A stretch of DNA of 64,000 nt from assembly GCA_023333565.1 (NCBI GenBank), contig JAJKFH010001431.1, positions 620,001-684,000 on the forward strand. Reading direction: 5' to 3'. Source of the DNA: Puffinus mauretanicus. Lineage: Eukaryota; Chordata; Aves; Procellariiformes; Procellariidae. Both the position numbers and the translations under genes were made by a program. Below the pieces are notes generated by a model, which saw only the letters and a program-made list of their open reading frames with translations, ran no database searches and was not told where the DNA came from. Below, piece after piece: positions 1 through 11,149 of the stretch (position 1 is the first letter of the stretch; the number at the start of each line of letters is the position of its first letter).

Positions 1-1056
1 TGCACTTTTGATCCATTCCTAGTAAGGGGAGGATGGGGGGGAAAGAAAGAAAACAATTTGGAGACTGTGTTGTAGTTTCCTAGTTCCCTGCTAGTAGCAC
101 ATAGTTAATGCACGTGACTTAATGGGAATACACTTGCACTCAGACGCACTTGCCTACGGCAGAAGAGATAATGAAGTATTTCTGCTTATGCCGTCACAAG
201 CCCTCACTTGAACAGCAGAAGTGCAGGTATAGACCAGATTCAAATCAAGAGCAAGGGTGAACCAAGTGCAGCCTCCAGCCTGGCCAGGGCTGCTCAATAC
301 CGCTCTTGGAGATGCTGGGTGTTGTTCGATACTTATGCATTGTGTTAGAGCCTCACGCTGCTGTCAGTATCAGTATATTCACAGGCTGATGGCTATTTCT
401 TCCTCCTCTGTGGAAGACATGATAAAATTTACGGACAAGTAAGAAAGTTGGTCTTTTTACCCAAACTCCAGCAGACTAGACAGTCCACAGTGTTTAGAAC
501 ATGTGTGATATTATATTACAGATATTTCTGGTTGTAAGAGCAAAATTCAACCCTGAACTCATTTACATGATTAAAACGAAGCCAGAATGTCCCACTATAC
601 TTTTATAGCACTGGAATGCAAATTTTGATTTACAGTTCCAACTCAGTTCCTTTTCTTACTGATATTCCCCCGCCTTTACCCTCCTCCTGAAAAAAAAAAG
701 GCATTTGCCTCTTTTCCTTCTATCTTAAGCATCTCTTTCTGATCTTCTACAGCCTGAACCTTGACAATTTTGTAAGGAAATAGATGGTTCTTCTGTTCTA
801 CATATCCCATAATTTATTGGCTTCTTGCACCTGTTAAATGCCACATTTCCTCCCTCTGGGAGCATGCCCTCATTCATGTAACCCTCCTTCCCCTGTAACT
901 AGAGACAGAGATAAAGTTACAGGTGTCAGTGAAGCCACGACTGTCTCTTTGATCTTTCCTAGTTATTTTTTTTTATTGGAATGTTTCTTCCTAAGTGTTT
1001 TTCCTGTGTAACTTTACTTTCAAATAGAGGAGCATTTGTTTTGTTTTCAGTAAGCC
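1..1056. other. Non-coding stretch, nothing recognised
   Basis: Mixed-composition DNA with no ORF that looks like a protein. It contains a run of ten A at 690-699 and a pyrimidine-rich part near 640-730. No repeat family, RNA gene or promoter was recognised. Confidence 0.6.
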
Positions 1057-1135
1057 TGGAGCCCCAATTCTGCTTGTGCACCAGTGAAAAATGGAAATGA
1101 TTCCCCTGATGTCAGCAGATCACGCTGAGTTAAAC
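1057..1135. repeat. Ancient amniote interspersed repeat fragment
   Basis: The phrase starting CCCAATTCTGCTTG, followed by CACCAGTG, ATGATTCCCCTGATGTCAGC and ACGCTGAGTT, resembles a very common old, partly palindromic repeat of reptile and bird genomes. Its copies read roughly 'cccaattctgct ... ccagtgtaaat ... attgacttcaatgg ... gagtt'. The copy is strongly diverged. The match is from memory of such copies and was not searched. It has no coding content. Confidence 0.45.
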
Positions 1136-1929
1136 CTCTTCTACACAAAGAGTTCTGGTCTCCCTGTCATCTTGTTCAGAAACGAGATCCCTGTTTGTGA
1201 ATAACCCTTCAATGTGTGCTTCAAATCCAAATTTGAGAAAGCACTCAAATATTTTCTTAAATCAGGAATATAGAAAATATTCAGTTTTTTAACAGGACAA
1301 TTTAATGATAAAAAAATCACGTATATTAAAGGAAAAACAGATCCTTACTTATTTTCTGTGGAAGTGATATATATCCTTTGTCACGACTGGATCTCTTTTT
1401 AACTGATGTTCTGTAGTTGAAACAGAAGATGAAAGTATGAAGCGCACATTACTGGGGAGGCCATTTCCTAGTGCTGTTCAGGAGGCTGGACATAGTCACT
1501 GCTCGCTCTCTCCATCACTGAAATGCAAGCAGTTGGGCTCACCTCTGTGCCTTCCAGCCCAGACATTCAGACACTTTAGTAGTAATAAATCCTAAAAAGC
1601 GCATTCTAAAAACTAATGCTATTAGCCAAGACAGGCATTTCACACAGCTTGAGCTGGGCATCTGACCTGACCACTTTCATTTTTGATGCCGATCTTCCTT
1701 TCTCCCTCTGGTTCTTCTGTCCTTGCAACAAGACGCTGCTGCCTGTGTAAAATGGCAGGAGACTGTCCGCGTTTCTGAAATAAATCATGACCTGTGAGGT
1801 TTTCAAAAACCCTGAAAACATTTCTGCATACACCCTTTTTTCCTTCTTGGTAATGCTTTCCCTTTCTTTCCACGTCAGAGCATTCGCTTTGGGGCAGAGC
1901 CCAGACCATTTCTTTCGGGCTTTCTTTTG
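1136..1929. other. Non-coding stretch left of the CpG island
   Basis: No recognisable gene or repeat. Short minus-strand frames here (about 75-90 codons) have no domain or compositional sign of coding. The sequence becomes pyrimidine-rich towards 1920 and ends in TTTTGCTGCAG, which could act as a splice acceptor before the CpG-rich block. Confidence 0.5.
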
Positions 1930-2180
1930 CTGCAGCTAGCGACGCCTTTTACTCCCTGCCCTGCTTAAACGCCCCGGACGGCACTGCAGGCCCGGCACAA
2001 GCCCCCTGGGCGGCGGCCCGGCCTCCCTTTCCCCCTCCTCCACCAGCCTGCGTCCCTCCACCCGGGCCGAGGCCGAGCGCCGCGCCCCGGCGCCATGACA
2101 CCTGCCGGCAGCCCGGCGGGGCAGCGGCCCGCACAGCGCCCGCTGCCCCTGCCCACGGCAGCCTCCCAAGGCGTAGGTAC
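1930..2180. promoter_or_regulatory. Small CpG island, candidate promoter
   Basis: The block holds roughly 25-30 CpG dinucleotides in about 250 bp and is sharply bounded by AT-rich DNA on both sides. In warm-blooded vertebrates unmethylated CpG clusters usually mark promoters. No TATA box is obvious upstream. About 65 bp downstream (2241-2256) lies CGTGACGTGACGG, which carries two overlapping CRE-like TGACG half-sites. The island is short for a housekeeping promoter, so a minor or alternative promoter, a lncRNA start, or a CpG-rich patch with no function are all possible. Confidence 0.5.
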
Positions 2181-2254
2181 GTATGTGTGTATATGTGTAT
2201 ATTTTAACCCTCTGTGAAATGAATTTCTGTCTCCTTTCAGCGTGACGTGACGGA
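2095..2254 (+). other. Possible short spliced ORF inside the CpG island
   Basis: An ATG at 2095 with G at -3 opens a frame that stays open to a donor-like site, TAG|GTACGT, where an intron would begin at 2177. A good acceptor follows, TTCTGTCTCCTTTCAG, ending at 2240, with a branch-like TTTTAAC near 2206. The implied intron would be 64 nt, near the lower limit for vertebrates. Joining the two sides puts a TGA almost at once after the junction, so the product would be only about 29 residues, rich in Pro, Ala and Gly. It could be a non-coding first exon or chance. Confidence 0.15.
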
Positions 2255-2824
2255 ACTTAGAAAATTGCAGACTCGTTGGTTCAGCCGCATTTCCCTATAC
2301 CTTAACGCCCCCGCATCAGGCGAGGTGGCTGGCGACTCAAGCCGGAGGTTCTCGGTAGCATATGTTTTCTCATCTCAGCCTATTAAACTATTGTCTTTAA
2401 AACAGTTCTTGTAAAATCTCTTTGGAAGTACCTGTTTTAAAAATGTAAGGAGGATCTGTGAGCTTTCTGCTATGTTTATTCAATCCTCAACCCTCCAGAC
2501 ACTTGAGAATTCGAATTATTCAGCTAGGCTTAATGAGGCTGACTCAGAGTAAAGTTATGTGCATAAAAGTCGAGAATAGGAGGCCTTGATGTTATGCATT
2601 TTTAGGTGGTTATGGGGTTTTCAATATTAATGTTTATTGCTGAACACTTTAAGGGAGAACTCGGGCTGTACCTTTTCATCAATGCTCGCTACCTCTGACC
2701 TTGCTGCAAAGGAGCTCTTTGGGGGGGTCTGGGATGTGGAAGTTCGTTTCTGGAAGCACTGCGATCTGTCCGTGCAAATCTGAGGGCTCCATGTCAGCCA
2801 CTCCAACCTCAACTGCTAGCTCTG

Positions 2825-2935
2825 TGTAAGTTCATGCCACTAACCTCTAAGCTCTTAGGTCAATGCCTTTCCCTTTGCCTCCATTTTCCAGTTGATAGAA
2901 TGGGCAAAACCACTTTGGATGTCTAAAATGACCAG
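2825..2935 (+). repeat. Ancient MIR-like (CORE-SINE type) repeat, sense
   Basis: CTTTGCCTCCATTTTCCAG, followed shortly by ATAGAATGGGC and ACCACTTTGG, corresponds to the familiar 'cctcagttttcccatctgtaaaatggg ... ctttg' part of old MIR-like elements. It is preceded by TTAGGTCAATGCCTTTCCC, which resembles 'cttgggcaagtcactttcc'. The copy is diverged and has no tail or target duplication. The family was assigned from memory. Confidence 0.55.
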
Positions 2936-4558
2936 CATGAAGCATCACCATGGGCTGTACTGTCATCCCTAACGCAAAACACAAAAGAATGAGTAAGAAA
3001 ATTTGACTAGACTAAGAGCCTGCCCATTTCCACATCCCAGCTTGTTTGGGCTTTGCAGGTTGGGTTTTTTTTTTTTCTCTTCAGTTGCCTCTGACCCTCC
3101 TTTTTCTGGTCCTGAGGAGTACGAGAAGGCCAATTTGCTTGTGGCCTTAGCAGTTCTGGGCAGTGGGACCCCAGGAGGGGCTGCTGCCCTCGCGCTGGAG
3201 ACCTGAAGAAGACAGGCTCTCATACGGCACTGGAGGGGAAATTGTTCAGATAGTCTGGCAAAGATGCACATGAGCATGGGAATTTTTCAGTGCTGGTCTG
3301 AACTAAACCTCTAGGCACTCCTCGCAATTAATCTTACAAGATTCTCTGGGGCTTTATCCTGACCTCATCCCTGCTCCCATTCACACGTATAGTAAGAAAA
3401 ATTCCTGTTGAGTCACCCTTAGGAAATGTTCAGAAGAAAACTCATCTTTTTTTCCTAGATGTGCTTTTTGCTCTGCTAAAGCAGCCACTGGACAAAGCCA
3501 GGTGCCTTCCTAGCCGTGCTACGTGGAGGATTTCGCTGAATGCAGCTAGAGAGCAAGAGTCTCTTTTGGTTTGCCACAGGTGTTCTTTTCATTTACACGG
3601 TATGAGAAAGACCTTAGCATCTCTGACGTGAGAGCAGAGGAACAGGTACCTTTTATTTTTCTAATGATTTTTATTCTGGTTTTACTCACACCTTCAGATG
3701 CACTTTTGCATATCTGCCTTTGTAATTTTGAGCTGGTAAAGGAATTTGGTCAGAAAATGCTGATTGCAGGAAATGGAAATTTTTTTAGAAATCTCTCACT
3801 TTAATGAAGTAAATATGTTATACTCAGATCACTCCCATGAAATTGAGTCTTTGTCCTCCACAGCGTGGTTTTGGGTTTTATGCTGCGTTGCAATATTCAT
3901 ACTACAATTATAAAAAATGCATAAACATAGAATTGCTTTTGGAATATTTTCTTTCACAGTAAAGTTATGAGATTATTGACTTTTCATCCCCATTCTATGT
4001 GAAGGAAAATTGAAGAATCTGAGAATTTCCCACAAAATAGAAATTCCAAATTTGAATTAGCCTTACTAAAATGACCATCTTCCCCACCTTGCATTACAGG
4101 ATTTTGGAAAGAAAGTCCCACCTGTTTCTTCACAGCATGTTGGGGAAGAATGGAAAGTAGAAGGACAGGAGAGGGAGGTGTGTCTGCCTGTAGTTTGAAA
4201 CATAAGCAGGACCCTCCATTCCGGTTTTATCTATAAAACCCTTTCTGGTGTGAGACAGCTGCTGCCTCTGAAGCCTTCTACATATCTCTTGAAATCCCAA
4301 GGATCCTTCTTTTTTTAACCTGTATTGTATCCCCATTGCCCTTGAGATCCTATATTACAGCTGCTTTCCTCAGAAGGATTTGATAAGAATATCTCTTTTG
4401 GACCATGTCAGTGTTAGAGAATTGCTGTCAAGCATCAAGAGATGCTCTCTCTCTTCCCCTGGGGCTTTAAAGATGCTATTCTAAAATTAAAGTGTTTGGT
4501 ATAGATAAGATGCTTAGGGTTATAGTGAGGTCAAGAGTTGCTGGCAGTTTCCAACTAG
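2936..4558. other. Non-coding stretch, nothing recognised
   Basis: Only short frames without domains occur here. A run of twelve T lies at 3065-3076. The interval 3860-4080 is AT-rich and of complex sequence, but I see no motif that lets me call it. Confidence 0.5.
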
Positions 4559-4573
4559 TTTTTTTTTTTTTTT
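4559..4573 (+). repeat. Poly-T run (15 T)
   Basis: Fifteen consecutive T on the plus strand. It is one of eight T runs of 13 or more in the window, while no A run is longer than 12. Confidence 0.95.
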
Positions 4574-4639
4574 ATAGGTTGATCAGATCTCTTGCTGTGT
4601 TATTTTCCCTTTAAGACAGATAAATATAGACAGACCCAG

Positions 4640-5035
4640 TCAGGAACAGGAAGCTTTTGAAAAATATTTGGAAATTATTCTGATTGCATTGTCTAAGTCA
4701 AGTTGCCCCATTTGATTATGCTGGCATCCTCTGCAATGCAATGTGACATGGAATATGTGATGTAATGAGATATGCCCGCCAAAACGCAATGTGCTTTGTT
4801 TTAGTCGGAATGTATTAATCCACTTACTGAATAATTGACCCAAAAAGATTCTGTCAAACAGTATTAAATTATTCACTGGATTTCCAAACCAGCAGACAGT
4901 GTCCTTTAAATATTTAAGAATAATGTCAAATAATTTTCCACACCAAAAATATTCTTTTTTGTGTTTGTTGAGGTTCTCTGGCTCTTCTCTGTTGTTTAAG
5001 GAGGACAGGATAATTAAGTCCTTCAGAGGTGCCAT
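4640..5035 (-). other. 131-codon minus-strand ORF in AT-rich DNA, unknown
   Basis: A true ATG on the minus strand (complement of 5033-5035) opens 131 codons without a stop although the DNA is AT-rich and stops should be frequent. The predicted protein has a charged N-terminal part, then a Phe/Leu/Ile-rich middle with no clear 20-residue membrane span, and a Cys/His-containing stretch near residues 90-106. I recognise no family. The initiation context is mediocre (C at -3, G at +4). The ORF overlaps a block that looks like a non-coding regulatory element, so chance openness is the leading explanation. Confidence 0.15.
4676..4985. promoter_or_regulatory. Candidate conserved non-coding element (AT-rich)
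   Basis: Complex, non-repetitive AT-rich sequence carrying several developmental-factor-like words: GATTGCATTGTC, CTGCAATGCAATG, TGTATTAATCC, AATAATTGACC and TTAAATATTTAAG. Such dense homeodomain, SOX and CCAAT-like words typify long-range enhancers in gene deserts. Conservation itself is not visible here. It overlaps the 131-codon minus-strand ORF. Confidence 0.3.
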
Positions 5036-5689
5036 GTGAGTGGGAGGGCAGAGGGTCTCCCACCTACCAGCACCCTCAGAAGGAGAAGCAAATGCTTACC
5101 TGGTTTGGCTGTCAGACCCGGCCAGATGCCATACCATCAGCACATTTTCACTGCCTCGCCCATGCATTTTAAAGCAAACCCCAAACTCTCCACATACATA
5201 TATGTATATTTTACCATGTAGCTTGTGCCTCGGCAGTGAGTTGCCCCAGAGAGGGTGCAGCATTGGAGGCTGCACGGCTGAGGCTGTGAAGTGCCCTGCT
5301 ATTTCCTACCCTCAGGCCTCGCAGTACCTCTCTAGGTGTGCATTATGAGATAACAACCTTGCTGGATCAATTTTGGTGTGGAAAATAGGTTTCCTTAAAA
5401 AAGGGACACCAGTATAGCAGCATTCAAGTTCTACCAATTACAGTGTCTGACACCTTTCCCCTTGAAGGTTGTATGCTGAACGAGTGCAGGGTGTATTTCT
5501 GGCTTGTTTAAAAAGGATGAGGACAGGCATCTGATAGCTTACCTTAATTATTCCATTTCCTCCTCCCTATATACATTTCCAAAATCTAATTATAATGCTT
5601 GTGACCCCTGCTATCAGCCAGTACCCAGAGATTAATATAAAGCCATGGGAAGGACAGCTACCTCCCTTCACACTTTCCACAACATTGCA
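4986..5689. other. Non-coding stretch, nothing recognised
   Basis: Moderate GC, short unrelated frames on the plus strand around 5036-5350, and no repeat or RNA gene seen. Confidence 0.5.
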
Positions 5690-5870
5690 AATATATTCCA
5701 GCAGTCTTTTGATACTAATATTTTGATACATTCATCATTGTGTTAGCATCGGCAGTGAGCAATATTTACAGTTTATAAGCACTTCCAGGACCCACTGTTC
5801 ATATTACTCCTATTAAGTCCATTCAATTTTCCACCTGAAATACCACATTTGTCTAGTCTGAGTTTGACAT
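5690..5870. promoter_or_regulatory. Candidate AT-rich regulatory block
   Basis: Complex AT-rich DNA with ACATTGCAAATATATTCC, TTTTGATACTAATATTTTG and TATTTACAGTTTATAAGC. The words resemble POU, homeodomain and forkhead sites. It is bounded on the right by a G-rich tract. The call rests on texture only. Confidence 0.2.
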
Positions 5871-5878
5871 CTATTTTT

Positions 5879-5893
5879 GGGGGGGTGGGGGGG
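5879..5893 (+). other. G-quadruplex-prone tract (G7-T-G7)
   Basis: Seven G, one T and seven G in a row. Each seven-G run can supply two G-triplets with a one-base loop, so a single stable quadruplex is possible. It is followed by TGTGGTGTG. Confidence 0.7.
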
Positions 5894-7744
5894 TGTGGTG
5901 TGCTTTTAAAAACGAGTTTTATTTAATTGTGTGTTCTGCTTCTCCCAAAGAATACACTAAGGCAATCTGTTATGTATTGTCAATCAACTAAGATGCACTT
6001 GGCTGCATTCTCAGGTTTATTATCTAGGTCCTGATAAGGGGACATTTTTGTGTGTATGCATCTGCGTGTGTTGAGGTGCAATTGCTTATCTGTTTTTCAG
6101 CGGCTTTATTTAGACTGGAATTTGCTGCAATGTCTTCACGAGTGCAGGAATGCTGTCCAGGGGTGTGCTCTGTGTGCGGTTGGTGGGCAGCGGGCAACCC
6201 TCCTCAACATGTTTGCTATTCCAAGCCACAAGTATTGTCACACTCCGTTCCTTTTTGTAAACAACCAGACTCCAAACCTATTAAATATTCTTTATTTGTC
6301 AAAATAAATAAATACAGTAACGATTCTCTTGCATCTGCTCTAAAGTCGTTTAAATCTGGCTTTAGGAGACAGCAAACCCTGTGACTCTGCTCAGCCACAG
6401 TTTAGTAAGAAGAAGCAAAGCCCAAACGGAACGAAAATATATAGGAAATTCTTCTTCATCTTTTTCTTGGTATTATTATTACTGTTACTTAAGGGGCAGG
6501 GGGGCAAACTATACTAGCATTAAAAATAAACTTTGCAACTCCTGCAAGGACTAAAACTCAAGACTTATGTAGGTCTCCAAGCTTTTAGTACTAGAGTTGT
6601 CACAGACATCATGCAATTCAATGTTTTGGCGCTTTGGAACAGCAACAGCAAACCAAGACTTGGCCAAAGAATGTACTGGTCCATCAGTTTGCCTGACAAT
6701 TGCCATCCCGTGGGTTCCCCTGCTATAGCCCCTACTCACTGCACAGGGAAATTCACCCCCAGAGTAAGAGCTTGTGAGAGACTTCTTTCTGCATCAAATT
6801 TCCACCTTTTTCTCATGCTTCCTGTGTGCAGAAATGCCAGGGTTTGTGCCCAGTCGCAGTGTGTGAAGAGCACGTCCAAGACCCTTGTAGCAATCACTAC
6901 ATGAAGCAGAGGTGATGGACAGAGCTGGTTGGGAAATAAGTTGCTGAGAAATTCTTTAGTTGCAGAGGATTTTTCTGTTAAACGGAGCAGGAACAAACAA
7001 ACAAAGCCATAGCAATTTCCAGGGGGAAAAAAAAAAAAGAAAAGGAAATTAGGATCATACCAAAGACAGAATCAAAATCTTTGATTTTAATTTCAGCCTT
7101 GTAAAAATTCTGTATGATAAATGTACACATATAAAGGAATTAAAAGCCATAGTATTGAAACAGAAAATCTAAATCTTATTTTTCAGAGCACTCTGATCTT
7201 CCTTGGATGGTTAATTTCTCCGTGCTTCATGTTTCACTTCTTGCAGCCTTTTTCCTTGCTGGTCTACTGATATCTCAGGTGGTTCAAGCCCAGGCTTCTC
7301 CCTCACCATGCTGTTCATACCGTACCTGTTGAACAGGGCAGCACAGAGCAACGGCAATGACTGCTGTTTCGAGAGGGACTTCCTCGAGCAACATCCACCA
7401 CTGTGGAAGATCAAGCAGACAGGAGAGGAGGGGACAACAGTGTCCCAGGGACTGCCCCAAAGGGTATATCTTCCGGCGGGAGCATGCCCAGGTGGGTGGA
7501 GGCTCTCCTCCAGCCCCAGTGCGAAGGAGAAAAGGAAGAGCAGGGCTGGTGAAGGTCAGGACATGGATCCACTTACTGTTCCCTTGGGCAGAGGATCACA
7601 GGTGCCACGCAGGCACCCTGCCCCTCCGATGGATTGGAAGGAGAATTTCTCCCCTTCAGCACTGGGGGAAAGCCCTGGGGCTAACAGAGATCCCCTGTAA
7701 CCCTGCTGTGATGGGGGTCTTGCAAGTGTAATCCCCCGTCTGTA
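5894..7744. other. Non-coding stretch
   Basis: The part 6060-6400 is complex sequence with an acceptor-like TTATCTGTTTTTCAG ending near 6100 and a following 110-codon open frame, but no matching donor or known domain. An A12 run lies at 7027-7038. The part 7290-7740 is GC-richer with overlapping frames of 120-130 codons of low-information Pro/Ser/Gly/Arg-rich composition, judged non-coding. Confidence 0.45.
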
Positions 7745-7870
7745 TCTGAGTACAGAGAGGTGGAATGATTTTCCCCAATCACGCAGCTAATGGCCATTAG
7801 AGCTGGGGTAAAAACCTCATCCTTCAATTTCCAGTCTGAAGCAACAAAACCCATGTTCTTCCTAGCGCAG
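7745..7870 (-). repeat. Ancient MIR-like repeat, antisense
   Basis: The order GAGAGGTGGAATGATTTTCC, CCAATCACGCAGCTAATGG, AGAGCTGGGGTAAAAACC, TTTCCAGTCTGA, CCCATGTTCTTCC follows the antisense of an old MIR/CORE-SINE-like element ('gaggt..agtgacttgcccaaggtcacacagctagt..cagagctggg..gaacc..cagtct..cccatgctctt'). This is one of the clearest copies in the window. Family name from memory. Confidence 0.65.
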
Positions 7871-8375
7871 GCTATGAGGCAGTGCCTACGGTATGGTGCT
7901 CTATAGGTAACATTCATTGCGCTGACGGACATATATTATGTAGTTTGCATAAAACCAATGAAATGAGTTTGGAGGCCTTGCCTTGCTTTGCCTGCAACGC
8001 CAGCAGGATGCTGAAATGTTGCTGGCTGGCTGGCAGTCCTGCAAACCAAGCTTTTCAGGAGAAAGGCTGCCGAAGCTTTACAGAAAAGCACCTTAAACCT
8101 CAGGTGCCGCAGCACTAGCAGGCAGGGCGGTGACGTGCCGGAATGCGCTCTGTGTGTGTGTGCTGGTGGGCTAACACCAGCGTGAAGCAAACGTCTTTTG
8201 AATGACTTGGTGCCAGAGGGGACATGCACAGCATCCCGAGGCAGCCTCAGTGAGACATCCGACTGATTAGATATTGAGGTCAGGTGCTGAGATACCAAGG
8301 TCGTGCCACGTCCTGCTTTCCTCATCCAGCTGGACCCTGATAAAACAGCAGCTGGTAAGACCACCAATCAGATAA

Positions 8376-8960
8376 GGTGGCAATTTTCGACAGTCTCAAA
8401 TTATTGTTGCAGCAAGGGAGGTCCAGATAAGATCAATCAGACGCTGGAACGATTTAGCCATTCCTGATTCTTTTCCCCCCTATTTTTTCACTTTCTTCTT
8501 TCTGAAGACACAGCCTGTCTTGTGAATGCAAACGCAGGGAGCACTCGCGGAGTCCCTCACCGTCCTCGGAACAAAACGCGAGGGTTGATTTATGGGCTGG
8601 ATTACTGGGAAATGGTAATTCTTTGCTCTTTATGATGTTTTGTCGGAAGGTGCAGTACCCTCCAGTCAGAGCAGCGGGATTGCAACGAGGTTTTTACAAA
8701 AGGGGTGAGAGAAGGGGGGTGGTGGTGAGTACGGCAGCTCCTCTAACACAGCAGTTAATAAGACACCAGCACATTAATCATGTGACAGGTATTGAGTCTA
8801 ACAGGGCAAGGTAATAGTTTTTAAAAACAGCCGGTTAAGTTACTACCTGGTAGAAAAAGGCCGACTGAATGCCATAGGTTTTATGCCGCTATTTGCAATT
8901 AAAGTTATTTTTTATCCCCTTTTATTTTTTTCCTGTTTGAAAGTTTTTAAATGCCTTTTT
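8376..8960. promoter_or_regulatory. Candidate conserved non-coding block
   Basis: Nearly 600 bp of complex sequence with many developmental words: GGCAATTTTCGACAG, CCAGATAAGATCAATCAGACG, GTTGATTTATGGGCTGGATTA, ACATTAATCATGTGACAGG (homeodomain plus a MEIS-type TGACAG) and ATTTGCAATTAAAG. It has isolated CpGs near 8530-8590 in otherwise AT-rich DNA. No repeat was recognised in it, and it is not open in any frame over its length. Enhancer function is an inference. Confidence 0.35.
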
Positions 8961-9379
8961 GGACCTGTAAGAAAATAAAAGACAAACCATGCAGGGCTGC
9001 AACAGAGGGCTGTGCAGTCCCTTTCCTCTTGACCCGCCGTGCCCCGGGCTGGACCTCAGGCATTTGCACAGGACTGCGCTGTGGTCCCTCTCCTGCGCCG
9101 TGACCCCAAATGCTAGACACAGCTGAATGACTCCGGAGGGTCACAGCACAGAAGAGAGACTCCGATGCTGTGATACAGCTGGGATATATTCCTGATCAAA
9201 GGAGACCTGATTCTCAGCTGCAGCCTAGAGATGTGGCTCCCTTCTTTCATGTGACTCTCCAGGCAGCTTTATCGTACCAGACCATGTACACCTCGGCCTC
9301 TTTTATCACCACCCGCCCGATGGGGAGTGGCAAAGTCAAAGGGGAGGAAGAGTTGGGGTAATCCTGATGCACAACTACA

Positions 9380-9520
9380 GATGAGCCCATACCTCCTTGG
9401 TGTCCTTTATTTAAAGGAGCTCCAGTCACTTTAATCCTGCGGTTACCGATGTTATAGTGCAGCTTATTTTTCATTGCTAAAACCTGTTCATTATCAGAAA
9501 CACTATAAAACAAAGGACGA
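9380..9520. promoter_or_regulatory. Candidate regulatory block
   Basis: Complex sequence containing TTTATTTAAAGGAGCTCC, CACTTTAATCCTGCGG and TTATTTTTCATTGC. It resembles a short conserved non-coding element. The evidence is texture only. Confidence 0.2.
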
Positions 9521-11033
9521 GAACATTACTAAATGAACCATTCCCATGATTTTGTAGGCTTCCTGCATATGCATATGCCCTTCATTTTGAGCCTTTGTCA
9601 AACACCGCTTGCCATGACAAGTTGGGAGCATTGGGCAAGACCAAAGCAGGCAGAGTAGTCATATTTGACTAGGGAAAGTTTTGTCTTGCTTCCCTTATGA
9701 CAAATATGGATTTCCAGGACCTTATCTCTTGGCCACTACTGTATGATGAAATAGGCCCTTAAAGCAGGATGCAAACAGATGTCACCATTGAAAAAGAATC
9801 ATAAGAATTGCCTTCCCAGAGGACATCAAAAGTCCGTCTTGCTCATTAATTGGTCCCTGACAGTGATCAAAGCCTGATGTTTCAAGGGAAGATAAAAAAA
9901 ATAATTGTAATGAACACAGACAAAAATGCACCTTGCTCCGATCTGGTGCTATGGGAAAAAAAATGTTGTCTTGATTCTGGACTAATCATCAGCAAATGCC
10001 AAGCAACAAAAGGTGAACAGCATAATTATGTGGCTCTGCTGCTGAGAATCATAAAATGGAGTTTCATGGTCAGTGCTGGCAGTGACTACAGTAAGTACAG
10101 CTTCCAGGAGGTGGCTATGTTTGCAAGATGCAGACTGTAATTTTGGGGGTAGATCAAATAGGTAAGACACCTGACTTGCCTGAGAAGCACCAATTCCAGG
10201 AGGGCTTGTGATCTAGTCTGAGGAGCTTTCTTTATTCCAGTGGATATGAAGACTGGTGCAACTCAGTACAGCTTTTTCTGAGCTGATGTACATGAGCATT
10301 GCTCCACTGGAGGCAAGGAAACCATCGTGATTCTCAGCAGCTGAAGACCTGACCCACAGTTTTCAGATGTTGTTTAGTTTTGATTTGCCTTTTAAAGGTT
10401 ACAGATTGCATTTGGAGGTCTTTGTGTTTGGTTTTATGGACTCAAGAAGACATTTGACAGTAGCCGTGCTGAATAATGGCTGCATGGATTTCGTGATGCT
10501 AATCAGATGAATTCTTTTTTTTTTTTTTGGCTTTTTTGTGCTAAAGAGTTGAGCTGAGACGAGGAAACATGTGCCTAGGAAATAATTTCTCTAGCAAGTT
10601 CTGATATATTTTTCTGAAAAATAATTTTGTATTTATTTTATGTTCTCCCAGATGTTTGCTCTCTGCAATTTCTCTTCACATCATAGCATCAGAATATACT
10701 GCAGGTTAAAAGGTAACCGAGGGAGATGCCTGAGCTAGTTTTAACGGAGTGGTAGTTTGAAATAACAGTGGCTGCAGATATATTTCTTCTGGTATCTAAG
10801 CCAGTTTAAAGCAGTTGGCTATCTCTACTTCACACTGCTGTCTGGGATGTAGATATACGCTTCCAACCCTTAGTCAATTAACAGAAAATATTGACAAACA
10901 GTCTCGCACGTTAATATTTGTTTCTCGGTGAAAAATCCTTCCCTAAGTACATTATGGTGTAATTTCACTTCTAGCTCACTAAATACAAATATAACTCATG
11001 CAGTCATGTTTGCCACCCACCTCTGTCTCTGCA
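9521..11033. other. Non-coding stretch with poly-T
   Basis: A run of fourteen T lies at 10515-10528. A 96-codon frame at 9850-10140 begins with TTG, not ATG, and has no known domain. No repeat family was recognised. The interval ends in a pyrimidine-rich acceptor-like CCTCTGTCTCTGCAG just left of the CTG tract. Confidence 0.5.
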
Positions 11034-11092
11034 GAGCTCTATGGGCAAATCCAGGGACACTCCAGTTCACAAGAGGAGCGTGGTCGGCTGAA

Positions 11093-11093
<1 letters not shown>

Positions 11094-11147
<54 letters not shown>
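11094..11147 (+). repeat. (CTG)18 trinucleotide repeat
   Basis: Eighteen uninterrupted CTG units, followed at once by CCGCCGG. It lies about 60 bp after an acceptor-like CTCTGTCTCTGCAG (ends near 11034). All three plus frames and the minus frames run open through it, giving Leu, Ala, Cys or Ser homopolymers, so openness is not evidence of coding. Pure CTG/CAG tracts of this length are typically length-polymorphic. Whether it lies in a transcript cannot be told. Confidence 0.98.

Positions 11148-11149
<2 letters not shown>

Noticed and set aside
7308..7731. Two overlapping plus frames of 124-130 codons
   Set aside because: Two frames open at once in GC-rich sequence, no domain and no splice context.
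10044..10062. GAGAATCATAAAATGG, resembling the antisense 3' end of CR1
   Set aside because: Similarity stops after about 15 bases and the expected downstream CR1 phrase is absent.
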